8,361 nt of DNA, taken from assembly GCA_964600225.1 (NCBI GenBank), contig CAZRIT010000074.1:1-8361 (forward strand). The letters run 5' to 3'. The notes below the pieces were generated by a model. The model did not search any database. It was given only the letters and a program-made list of their open reading frames with translations, and was not told where the DNA came from. Origin of the DNA: CAZRIT01 sp964600225 (GTDB taxonomy: Bacteria > Bacillota > Clostridia > Christensenellales > CAG-138). The position numbers and the translations under genes are program-made. How positions within the stretch are numbered: the first letter of the stretch is position 1; every line of letters begins with the position of its first letter. Positions 1 to 5,547 of the stretch are shown in pieces.

Positions 1-383
1 TGCATATCGCGCACCAGCTCGTTGCTGGCCAGCAGGGAATCCTCCAGCCAGCCCTTGCCAAGGCGCTTGCCGCTGCGGCCGAGCTTTTCGAGCACGCGGC
101 GGATCTCGGGCTGGAACAGGATAATCAGTACAATGATGATGGAGCCCGAGGTGAGGACGGAATCCAGCAGCCAGCTAAGGGTGTTGAGCTGAAAGAGCGT
201 GCTGACAATGGAGCACAAAAACAACAGCCCAATGCCTTTGAGCACCTCATAGGCACGGGTTTCCTTGGTCCATACAATCAGCTTGTACAGCAGAACCGCA
301 ATGATGGCAATGTCCAACAGGTCCAGAAGAGAGAACTGCGCAAAACCGCTGCCTATTGCTTTGATGATGTCGTTATAGGACAA
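1..383 (-). CDS. cdaA: Diadenylate cyclase CdaA, N-terminal part (cut by left edge)
   Basis: CdaA is the membrane-bound enzyme that condenses two ATP into the second messenger c-di-AMP, which in Firmicutes controls potassium and osmolyte uptake and cell-wall homeostasis. Only the first 127 residues lie in the window. They contain three hydrophobic segments (about 19-38, 50-64 and 76-90), followed by the family hallmark FQPEIRR at residues 90-96 and the linker ending LEKLGR. The DAC catalytic domain with its DGA and RHR motifs lies beyond the left edge and cannot be checked. The start is TTG at 383-381, chosen because GGGAGG (392-397) sits 8 bases upstream; no ATG lies in frame before the stop at 438-440. 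In many Firmicutes cdaA is followed by cdaR and glmM, but that part is outside the window. Family assignment is confident from the transmembrane layout plus this motif. Confidence 0.93.
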   Translation of the reverse strand, partial: MSYNDIIKAIGSGFAQFSLLDLLDIAIIAVLLYKLIVWTKETRAYEVLKGIGLLFLCSIVSTLFQLNTLSWLLDSVLTSGSIIIVLIILFQPEIRRVLEKLGRSGKRLGKGWLEDSLLASNELVRDM

Positions 384-433
384 ATCCCGTTCCTCCCGGT
401 TGGAATCATCGGCTGCACGCCGAACCGAACGGA

Positions 434-631
434 TCAGTCAATGACATGATCCGTGATGAGCTCCTGATAGGCTTCCACCGTCTCGCGCACCTTTTGATCG
501 GTGAGCGTGCCGGTTTGCTCGTATGCGCGCCAGATTGCGTCGGCAGCCTCGCGTTGCAGCCGCGTTCCCTCTGCGTCCAAAATAGGCTCCTCGATAGGCA
601 ATCCGTCCAGCGTCCGCACAATGGTTTTCAT
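434..631 (-). CDS. Hypothetical 65-residue acidic protein upstream of cdaA
   Basis: I do not recognise this protein. It is 65 residues long, soluble-looking and acidic, with no membrane segment, signal peptide or cysteine. The second half (about residues 30-62) is rich in E, Q, A and R and is probably helical. Its ATG at 631-629 has a GGGAG ribosome binding site about 7 bases upstream and a promoter immediately before that, which makes it the first gene of the cdaA transcript. It ends 50 bases before the cdaA TTG start. Coding status rests on the good ribosome binding site, the promoter and the sensible amino-acid composition. A competing overlapping frame at 406-621 gives an arginine/serine-rich product typical of a shadow. 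The gene may be a lineage-specific companion of cdaA or simply lie ahead of it. Confidence 0.62.
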   Translation of the reverse strand: MKTIVRTLDGLPIEEPILDAEGTRLQREAADAIWRAYEQTGTLTDQKVRETVEAYQELITDHVID

Positions 632-654
632 GTATTCTCTCCCATGCAGAATAT

Positions 655-685
655 ATTATAACACACAATGGGGGCTTGTTAGCAA
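655..685 (-). promoter_or_regulatory. Promoter for the 65-residue ORF and cdaA
   Basis: On the minus strand a perfect -10 box TATAAT (660-655) is preceded after 19 bases by TTGCTA (685-680) as a possible -35. The spacer is longer than the ideal 17, so the -35 is the weaker half of the call. The predicted start near 648 leaves a short leader holding only the ribosome binding site of the 65-codon ORF. Confidence 0.6.
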
Positions 686-694
686 TATAATTTG

Positions 695-727
695 AAAAAA
701 CGGTGATTTTTGGCGCAAAACCGTCAC
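695..727 (-). terminator. Probable intrinsic terminator after the flavoprotein operon
   Basis: Read on the minus strand, an imperfect hairpin is followed by six T (700-695). The stem pairs TTTTG with CAAAA around a CGC loop (720-708) and ACGG with CCGT (724-721 with 703-700), with a four-base bulge between them. An alternative pairing uses GTGA/TCAC. It starts just over 20 bases beyond the flavoprotein stop and ends about 10 bases before the -35 of the cdaA promoter. The stem is weak, so this is a moderate call. Confidence 0.45.
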
Positions 728-748
728 GGACGTCTGTTGCGGGCCAAT

Positions 749-2230
749 TCATGCATTTTTGTCGGCCATGCGGTGCGCGCCGAGGCTTGCGGGGCGCGCG
801 ACAGCCGCTTCGGCCACGGCCTGCGCGGTTGTGATGAGGTTGCCCAGTTCCAGCCACCTTTTCAGCGTTTGCGGGCGCATGGCGGCGTGTTGGATGGCCA
901 TATCGGCCAGTTCGCCGCGTAGCTTTTCCAGCCCCGCATGCGTGCGCAGCACCCCCGCGCCCTGCCACATGGCCTCCCGCAGGCGGGTTTTGAGCGGCAG
1001 GGGGTCGTCGCTTCCCAAACAGGGCAGCTCGGCAAGCGCGGCGTCGAGCCGGCGTTGGAGCGCGGCCTCCGTCGGCGGGGCGTCTGTGCGTTGGCGGGCG
1101 GCGGATGTTCCCGCGATGCGCCCGAACACAGCCGTTTCGGTCAATGCGCTGCCGCTGAGCCGATTGGCGCCGTGCAGCCCGCCGATGACCTCGCCGCAGG
1201 CGTACAGCCCGTCAATCGCCGTGGCGCAGTTTGGCTGAATGGAGACGCCGCCCATAAAAAAGTGTGCTGCGGGCTCAACCAGGAGGGGCGCATCGGGCCA
1301 GCGGCGGCGAAGCGCCGCGATGTTGGGGCACTCGGTTTCCAAATAGTCCGCGTCGCACCCGCTGCAATCGAGCAGCACCCTGTCCTGCGTCCACATGGCG
1401 GCGGACAGCACATCGCGGTTTTCCAACTCCTTTTGCGGGTATGCGTCCATAAAGCGCTCGCCGCGGCCGTTGAGATACCTGGCGCCGTGCCGAAAGATAT
1501 CGGGGAAGATATCCGCTATCGCGGGCGAACAGATGCGGTACGGGTAGAACTGCACAAACTCCATTCCCGTGAGCGGCAGCCCGCAGGCAAGCGCCATGGC
1601 GTAGCCGTCGCCCGTCAGATCGGAGGTGTTGCTGGTACGGCTGTATACGCCGCCCGCGCCGCCCGTGGCCAGAACGACCGCGTTGGCGGGGAAGAAGCGG
1701 ATGCGGCCGTCGGTCAGCGCCAGCACGCCGCGTATGCGCCCGTCGGTCACAACGGGCCGAAACGCCATGGTGCGTTCGACAAACCGCACGTCGGGGTCGG
1801 CGGCCAGCAGATTGCGCAGCGGCTCGGTCATGTTGCGTCCGTATTTGATCGGGCAGCACGCAAGATAATCATATGCGCCGTTTTGCGTGGATACGCTGCG
1901 AAACGTGAGCGGAAGCGGCAGGTTGCGCATGGCCTCCACGGCGTCGGCGCCCTGCATGATGAGCGTCTCGGCCAGCGCGGGGTCCGTCTCGCCCGCGGCG
2001 GAGCGGTAGAAATCCTGTCGGTATTTGTCACGCAGCGCCGCATCGGCGGGCGCAAAACGGTGCACCGAAAGCGAAACCAGCGACGAGCCCGACAGCCCCA
2101 CCAGGCTTTTGCAAAGAAGCGTCACGCGCTTTTGTTCCGCGCGCGCGGCGACGGCGGCGTGCATGCCCGCCAGCCCGCCGCCGAGGATGAGGATATCGGT
2201 TGCCTGTTCGCGTTCGATGCGCTCGGTCAA
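749..2230 (-). CDS. FAD-dependent oxidoreductase, SDH/fumarate reductase/L-aspartate oxidase superfamily
   Basis: This 493-residue flavoprotein has the N-terminal dinucleotide-binding motif GGGLAG (17-22), the second FAD motif ATGGAGGVYSRTSN, GARYLN..GERFM, AHFFMGG with His323, the FAD loop DGLYACGEVIGGLHGANRLSGSAL (from about residue 337, with Arg357) and a helical C-terminal domain (about 405-490). Arg272, His323 and Arg357 align by eye with substrate or catalytic residues of E. coli NadB and SdhA. The otherwise highly conserved QFHPT histidine is replaced by Tyr229 (EFVQFYPY). The usual AQGG segment after the first helix is replaced by a serine-rich stretch with no covalent-FAD histidine motif. 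No iron-sulfur, membrane-anchor, nadA or nadC gene is adjacent. The start is TTG at 2230 with AAGGAGGG 6 bases upstream, overlapping the permease stop; no other in-frame start exists. Superfamily is confident; the substrate is unknown. It is shorter than typical NadB (about 540 residues) and SdhA (about 590). Confidence 0.9.
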   Translation of the reverse strand: MTERIEREQATDILILGGGLAGMHAAVAARAEQKRVTLLCKSLVGLSGSSLVSLSVHRFAPADAALRDKYRQDFYRSAAGETDPALAETLIMQGADAVEAMRNLPLPLTFRSVSTQNGAYDYLACCPIKYGRNMTEPLRNLLAADPDVRFVERTMAFRPVVTDGRIRGVLALTDGRIRFFPANAVVLATGGAGGVYSRTSNTSDLTGDGYAMALACGLPLTGMEFVQFYPYRICSPAIADIFPDIFRHGARYLNGRGERFMDAYPQKELENRDVLSAAMWTQDRVLLDCSGCDADYLETECPNIAALRRRWPDAPLLVEPAAHFFMGGVSIQPNCATAIDGLYACGEVIGGLHGANRLSGSALTETAVFGRIAGTSAARQRTDAPPTEAALQRRLDAALAELPCLGSDDPLPLKTRLREAMWQGAGVLRTHAGLEKLRGELADMAIQHAAMRPQTLKRWLELGNLITTAQAVAEAAVARPASLGAHRMADKNA

Positions 2231-2242
2231 AGTGAGCCCTCC

Positions 2243-3832
2243 TTACAGCCGATACAGCAGGCGGTCGCCGTTTTTGATCAGCAGCTTCCAAATGAGCCAC
2301 GCAGCCGCCAGCACAAACACGGTGGCGGCGGGCAGCACCCATGCGGCGTCAAACAGCATTGCCAGCGCGCCGAACGCAAAGCTGACCAGCATGCTGCCGA
2401 ATACCGTAATGAAGGTGGCCATGCTCTGCTTGACGACCTCGGTTTCGGTGCTCCAATCGAACTTGGGGAGCTTGAGGTTGATCCAAAGCCCCATCACGCC
2501 TGCAAACACCGCAAAGGCCAGCGGGGTCACGATGGTCCAGATCAGCAGCGTGACGTCCATCGACAGCCCGATGCCGATCATCGCGCCGCATACGACGGCG
2601 CAGGGCGCGGCAAGCGTCAGGCTGACCAGGAGCTTACTCAGCAGCAGATCGTGCATGCTCACGGGCATGGATTTGATGATCCACAGGTTCTTGCCCTCCA
2701 GCGAGATGGAACTGGAGGTGGTGGAGGACATCATCATAAACCAGGCCATCAGGAAAGGCGCCAGAGACAGCAGCGGCCGAAACGTCGGGTCGGCGATGAG
2801 CTCCACCATCGTCGCGGGGCGCACAAAGCACACAACGATTGACAGCAGCAATAGCAGCACATACCCAAACGCCGTGTTGGTCAGGTAGATGGAGGTGCCG
2901 ACATAGCGCTTCCACTCCTTGCGGTACAGCGCGCGCACGGCGCTTGCGCCCGCCTGCATGTGCATGCGGAAGGTCTTGCTGCGCGGCGCAGACTTGAGGT
3001 GCGAGTTGACCTGTACAAAGCTGCGGCTCAGCAGCAGCACCATCAGCATAAACCCCGCTGCGGAAACGACAAGCAGCAACAGCATCGGCAAAGGGTTTCC
3101 CGCGGTGACCGAGCCTGTAAACCACTCCACGGGCGGATACAGGGCAAAGGCCTTGCCGCCGCTGAGCGTGCCGTACAGCGCATCGGGGTCCGCCGCGGCA
3201 AAGTTGAGGCGCATGGAGAGCGCCATGATGCCGATGGCCAGCAGGATTTGTCCGATTGACCCGAGCAGCCCGCTCTTTTTGGCGCGCGCCGTGGCAATGG
3301 TCAACAGCGTCCCAAGCAGCGCGCCGATGAGCGTGGGCAGCACGGGGACGGCCAACACCCCAAGTATCAGCAGCGGCCAGTAGAGCGCAGGCACCTCGGC
3401 GTGCATGGCGTACACCACGCCTGCGGGAGCCAGCAAGATCAGCGCATAGAACAGGTTGAAGGCGTACATGTTGGTCAATCGTGCCGCGGACACGGTGCGC
3501 ACCGATACGGGCCAGCTCATAATGACGTCGTAATCGCCAAAGGCGTACAGCGTGCCCTTGACCTCGAACACCGAAAACAGCAGTATCAGCAGCGAGACGG
3601 AAAACGCCATGGCTTTGAGCATCAGCGGCAGCGCGCCGAATGGCTCCAGCACGCTTGCCAGCATGGCGCTGTATGTGACGGAAAGGTTGACAAACGCCAC
3701 CACGATCACCAGCAGCAGCACGATGCCGCGCGTGCGCTTTTTGCGTTCCTCGCTCTTTTTCATGTGCAGCAGCTTGTTGATGCCCATCAGCGACATCAGC
3801 TGCAGCCTGGTCAATATCCAATACTTACGCAT
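2243..3832 (-). CDS. ABC transporter permease, putative exporter type
   Basis: This is the 529-residue membrane partner of the ABC ATPase encoded just upstream. About eleven or twelve hydrophobic segments fall in two groups, roughly residues 36-250 and 316-525. They are separated by a charged cytoplasmic stretch (about 265-312) that contains ALYRKEWKRY, a sequence feature common in ABC-2-like exporters. The second half opens with TSSSISLEGKNLWIIKSMPVS, a signature I associate with large clostridial putative ABC exporter permeases. The N-terminus is basic and cytoplasmic (KKSEERKKRTRG), with no cleavable signal peptide. Its ATG (3832-3830) lies inside the ATPase gene, overlapping its end by 8 bases, and has only a weak GGAG upstream, so translation is probably coupled. 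Its stop codon TAA forms part of the flavoprotein ribosome binding site. Cargo cannot be predicted. No solute-binding protein is present, which fits export. Confidence 0.88.
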   Translation of the reverse strand: MRKYWILTRLQLMSLMGINKLLHMKKSEERKKRTRGIVLLLVIVVAFVNLSVTYSAMLASVLEPFGALPLMLKAMAFSVSLLILLFSVFEVKGTLYAFGDYDVIMSWPVSVRTVSAARLTNMYAFNLFYALILLAPAGVVYAMHAEVPALYWPLLILGVLAVPVLPTLIGALLGTLLTIATARAKKSGLLGSIGQILLAIGIMALSMRLNFAAADPDALYGTLSGGKAFALYPPVEWFTGSVTAGNPLPMLLLLVVSAAGFMLMVLLLSRSFVQVNSHLKSAPRSKTFRMHMQAGASAVRALYRKEWKRYVGTSIYLTNTAFGYVLLLLLSIVVCFVRPATMVELIADPTFRPLLSLAPFLMAWFMMMSSTTSSSISLEGKNLWIIKSMPVSMHDLLLSKLLVSLTLAAPCAVVCGAMIGIGLSMDVTLLIWTIVTPLAFAVFAGVMGLWINLKLPKFDWSTETEVVKQSMATFITVFGSMLVSFAFGALAMLFDAAWVLPAATVFVLAAAWLIWKLLIKNGDRLLYRL

Positions 3833-4538
3833 GGTCGGTCAACTCCAAAAACAGGTCCTCCAGGGAATGATCGCCCTTCACCGCGTCCATATCGCCCGAG
3901 GCGATGAGGCGGCCCTCCTTGATGATGGCGATCTTGTTGCAAAGCTTTTCGGCTACCTCCAGCACATGCGTGGAAAAGAAGATGGCGCTGCCCTCGCTGC
4001 AAAGCTCGTGCATCAGCTGCTTGAGCGTGTGCGAGGCCTTCGGGTCCAGCCCCACAAACGGCTCGTCCAGCAGCATCAGCCGCGGCGTGTGGATGAGCGC
4101 GCTGATGAGCGCAATCTTTTGCCGCATGCCGTGCGAGCAGGCGCCGATGAGATCGTTGAGCCGCGGGGTCATTTCCAAGGCGTCTGCATAGCGGCGGATG
4201 CGCTCGCTCCGTACGCTTGCGCTCACGCCGTAGATATCGCCGACAAAATTGAGGTACTGTATGCCCGTCAAGTGCGCATATAGATCGGGATTGTCGGGGA
4301 TGTAGGCCATCTTGCTCTTGCACGCCAGCGGTTGCTCGGCAATGCTCTGCCCGTCGATGAGGATTTGGCCGCTTTCAAAGGCCAGTATGCCCGCCACGCA
4401 GCGCAGCGTCGTGGTCTTGCCCGCGCCGTTGTGGCCGATGAAGCCGTAGATATCGCCGGGGCAGACGTGCAGCGAAAGATTTTCCACCGCGTTGACGCCG
4501 CCGCCGTACGTTTTGGTCAGGTGTTCAATACGAAGCAT
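3825..4538 (-). CDS. ABC transporter ATP-binding protein
   Basis: This 237-residue ATPase energises the adjacent permease. Walker A is GHNGAGKTT (35-43). The Q-loop region reads YIPDNPDLY (79-87) with no glutamine, which is typical of this exporter subfamily. The signature is the degenerate CSHGMRQK (134-141) in place of LSGGQ. Walker B is LMLLDEP (154-160), followed by the D-loop GLD (163-165), and the switch histidine is His190 in STHV. All catalytic positions are present, so it should be active. The ATG start at 4538 has AGGAGG 9 bases upstream. It follows the XRE regulator by 42 bases with no visible terminator or promoter, and overlaps the permease start by 8 bases. The general family is multidrug/antibiotic-type (CcmA-like) ATPases. 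The specific cargo (antimicrobial, lipid, ion or peptide) is unknown. Confidence 0.95.
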   Translation of the reverse strand: MLRIEHLTKTYGGGVNAVENLSLHVCPGDIYGFIGHNGAGKTTTLRCVAGILAFESGQILIDGQSIAEQPLACKSKMAYIPDNPDLYAHLTGIQYLNFVGDIYGVSASVRSERIRRYADALEMTPRLNDLIGACSHGMRQKIALISALIHTPRLMLLDEPFVGLDPKASHTLKQLMHELCSEGSAIFFSTHVLEVAEKLCNKIAIIKEGRLIASGDMDAVKGDHSLEDLFLELTDHA

Positions 4539-4580
4539 GGAAAGTGTCCTCCTGAATGTATAGCTTGTGGTTTGTATGCA

Positions 4581-4796
4581 TTATTCCGCATCGCCTTCGT
4601 CGGGCTGCTCGGAAAACAGCTCGTCGAGCGTTCTGCCGAGCGTGCGGCAGATGGCGTTGCAGAGGCGTATGGTGGGGTTGTAATCCCCTTTTTCAATGGC
4701 GTTGATGGTCTGGCGCGATACGCCCACCTCGTCGGCAAGCTGCTGCTGTGACAGGTCCATCAGCGCACGGGCGGATTTGAGCCGAAGGTTCTTCAT
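4581..4796 (-). CDS. XRE-family helix-turn-helix transcriptional regulator
   Basis: This 71-residue protein is almost entirely one Cro/C1-type DNA-binding domain. The helix-turn-helix spans about residues 17-37 (SQQQLADEVGVSRQTINAIEKG), followed by NPT and the helix RLCNAICRTLGRTLDELF. A short acidic tail (EQPDEGDAE) ends it, with no sensor domain. Small regulators of this type usually bind DNA as dimers and often control their own operon. The ATG (4796-4794) follows the membrane-protein stop by 4 bases, with a weak GGGA ribosome binding site, so the two are probably translationally coupled. Its position between a DERQ-type membrane protein and an ABC exporter suggests it regulates this operon. 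The inverted repeats at the operon promoter are candidate operators. Confidence 0.92.
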   Translation of the reverse strand: MKNLRLKSARALMDLSQQQLADEVGVSRQTINAIEKGDYNPTIRLCNAICRTLGRTLDELFSEQPDEGDAE

Positions 4797-4800
4797 AGGC

Positions 4801-5355
4801 TTATTCCCGATCCGTTTCTGTTTTGTTCCTGTCGCTCAGGCAGCGGACGCCCAGCGTCAGCGCCAGCAGCAGCAACACCGCGCCCGCCAAAAGGTTGACA
4901 AAGTCGTTTGTCAGCATGCCGTTGACCAGAAACGAGCCGTCGTCGGCGCTGTTGATCAGGCTGATGCCGATATTGAACACGCCCAGCAGCGAAAACAGCA
5001 CGATGTAGCGCACGGGGTTGACGCGCAGCGGCATGTAGGCGTCGTACCGAATACAGTATACCGCAAACACCATCACCGACACAATGATTCCGATGAACAG
5101 ATTGGTCATCAGCTCGCACCAGACGATGCCCGTCGCCATCTCAAACAGCGCCGCGGCGCAATTGTAGAAAGCCAGCGTGTAGAACGCGTACTTGTATGCC
5201 CTGCCGATGATGAGTTGCTGGCGCTCATCGTATTCCTGACCGGCCCTTTTGCCCTGCTTGAGCACCAGACGCTTGATGATGACGAACAATATGATGGCCA
5301 CCGCCATGCCGCACAGAACGCCCCACATGTAGGAAGGGGAATGCTTGGGAGACAT
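4801..5355 (-). CDS. Five-helix membrane protein with DERQ motif
   Basis: This is a 184-residue integral membrane protein of unknown function and the first gene of the operon. Hydrophobic segments lie at about residues 10-32, 53-74, 82-102, 117-135 and 150-170. Between the first and second is a basic, probably cytoplasmic loop containing YDERQQ (42-47). A DERQ loop next to a membrane helix, encoded beside a small XRE regulator, is a recurring Firmicute arrangement (DUF2178- or DUF3796-like proteins); I make that family link from the motif only. The C-terminus is charged (SDRNKTETDRE). The ATG at 5355 has TGAGG 8 bases upstream, and a near-consensus promoter precedes it. The stop lies 4 bases before the XRE start. 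A plausible role is modulating or sensing for the regulator, but nothing in the sequence proves it. Confidence 0.85.
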   Translation of the reverse strand: MSPKHSPSYMWGVLCGMAVAIILFVIIKRLVLKQGKRAGQEYDERQQLIIGRAYKYAFYTLAFYNCAAALFEMATGIVWCELMTNLFIGIIVSVMVFAVYCIRYDAYMPLRVNPVRYIVLFSLLGVFNIGISLINSADDGSFLVNGMLTNDFVNLLAGAVLLLLALTLGVRCLSDRNKTETDRE

Positions 5356-5390
5356 CGATTTATCCTCAACTTTCTTGTTTGATCGGGGAG

Positions 5391-5419
5391 AGCATACTTC
5401 ATCATAGACATAATGTCAA
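5391..5419 (-). promoter_or_regulatory. Promoter of the membrane protein-XRE-ABC-flavoprotein operon
   Basis: On the minus strand a perfect -35 TTGACA (5419-5414) is followed after exactly 17 bases by TATGCT (5396-5391), which keeps the most conserved -10 positions. Transcription should start near 5384, giving a leader of about 30 bases with the TGAGG ribosome binding site of the first gene. The -35 overlaps two inverted repeats described separately. Confidence 0.78.
5407..5417. promoter_or_regulatory. Palindrome GACAT-A-ATGTC, candidate operator
   Basis: A perfect 11-base palindrome (5-base arms, one-base centre) overlaps the -35 box and spacer of the minus-strand operon promoter. A protein bound here would block RNA polymerase. 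The same GACA-N3-TGTC layout recurs at 5527-5537 in front of nadE. Confidence 0.42.
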
Positions 5420-5431
5420 GTAAATATGACA
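5414..5431. promoter_or_regulatory. Inverted repeat TGTCA-N8-TGACA, candidate operator
   Basis: Perfect 5-base arms separated by 8 AT-rich bases lie over and just upstream of the -35 of the minus-strand operon promoter. It shares its TGTCA arm with the 5407-5417 palindrome, so three half-sites lie in 25 bases. It is a candidate site for the operon's own XRE regulator. Confidence 0.4.
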
Positions 5432-5474
5432 AAAAGATAAAAATATATTAGGATATGTCGCAAGCAATCCGAGA

Positions 5475-5503
5475 TTGACACGGGTTGTCGGCAGGAATAA
5501 AAT
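5475..5503 (+). promoter_or_regulatory. Promoter of nadE
   Basis: A perfect -35 TTGACA (5475-5480), a 17-base spacer and TAAAAT (5498-5503) as the -10 form a near-consensus sigma-A promoter pointing into nadE. Transcription should start near 5510, leaving a leader of just under 40 bases. The -35 is itself part of an inverted repeat, GACA-CGGGT-TGTC (5477-5489). Confidence 0.82.
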
Positions 5504-5526
5504 GAAATAGGGAACAGTAGGTACAT

Positions 5527-5537
5527 GACAAGTTGTC
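5527..5537. promoter_or_regulatory. Palindrome GACAA-G-TTGTC in the nadE leader
   Basis: A perfect 11-base palindrome lies between the predicted nadE transcription start and the ribosome binding site (GGAGG, 5538-5542), which it directly abuts. It could act as a downstream operator or, in RNA, as a small hairpin next to the ribosome binding site. It has the same GACA-N3-TGTC form as 5407-5417. Confidence 0.42.
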
Positions 5538-5547
5538 GGAGGTATGC

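Noticed and set aside
938..2842. 634-codon plus-strand open frame opposite the flavoprotein and permease
   Set aside because: It lies antisense across two well-supported genes, has no ribosome binding site, and its product is rich in R, H, Q, G and A with no motif. Long antisense frames are expected in GC-rich coding DNA.
2025..2888. 287-codon plus-strand open frame
   Set aside because: It is antisense to the flavoprotein and permease, with serine/threonine/methionine-rich low-information content and no ribosome binding site.
5533..5547. TTG at 5533 as the nadE start
   Set aside because: It would place the ribosome binding site GGAGG (5538-5542) inside the coding region and has none of its own; ATG at 5548 has ideal spacing and gives catalytic residue numbers that parallel known NadE.
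5504..5547. Riboswitch in the nadE leader
   Set aside because: The leader is under 40 bases with only a short palindrome, too small for a known NAD-sensing riboswitch fold.
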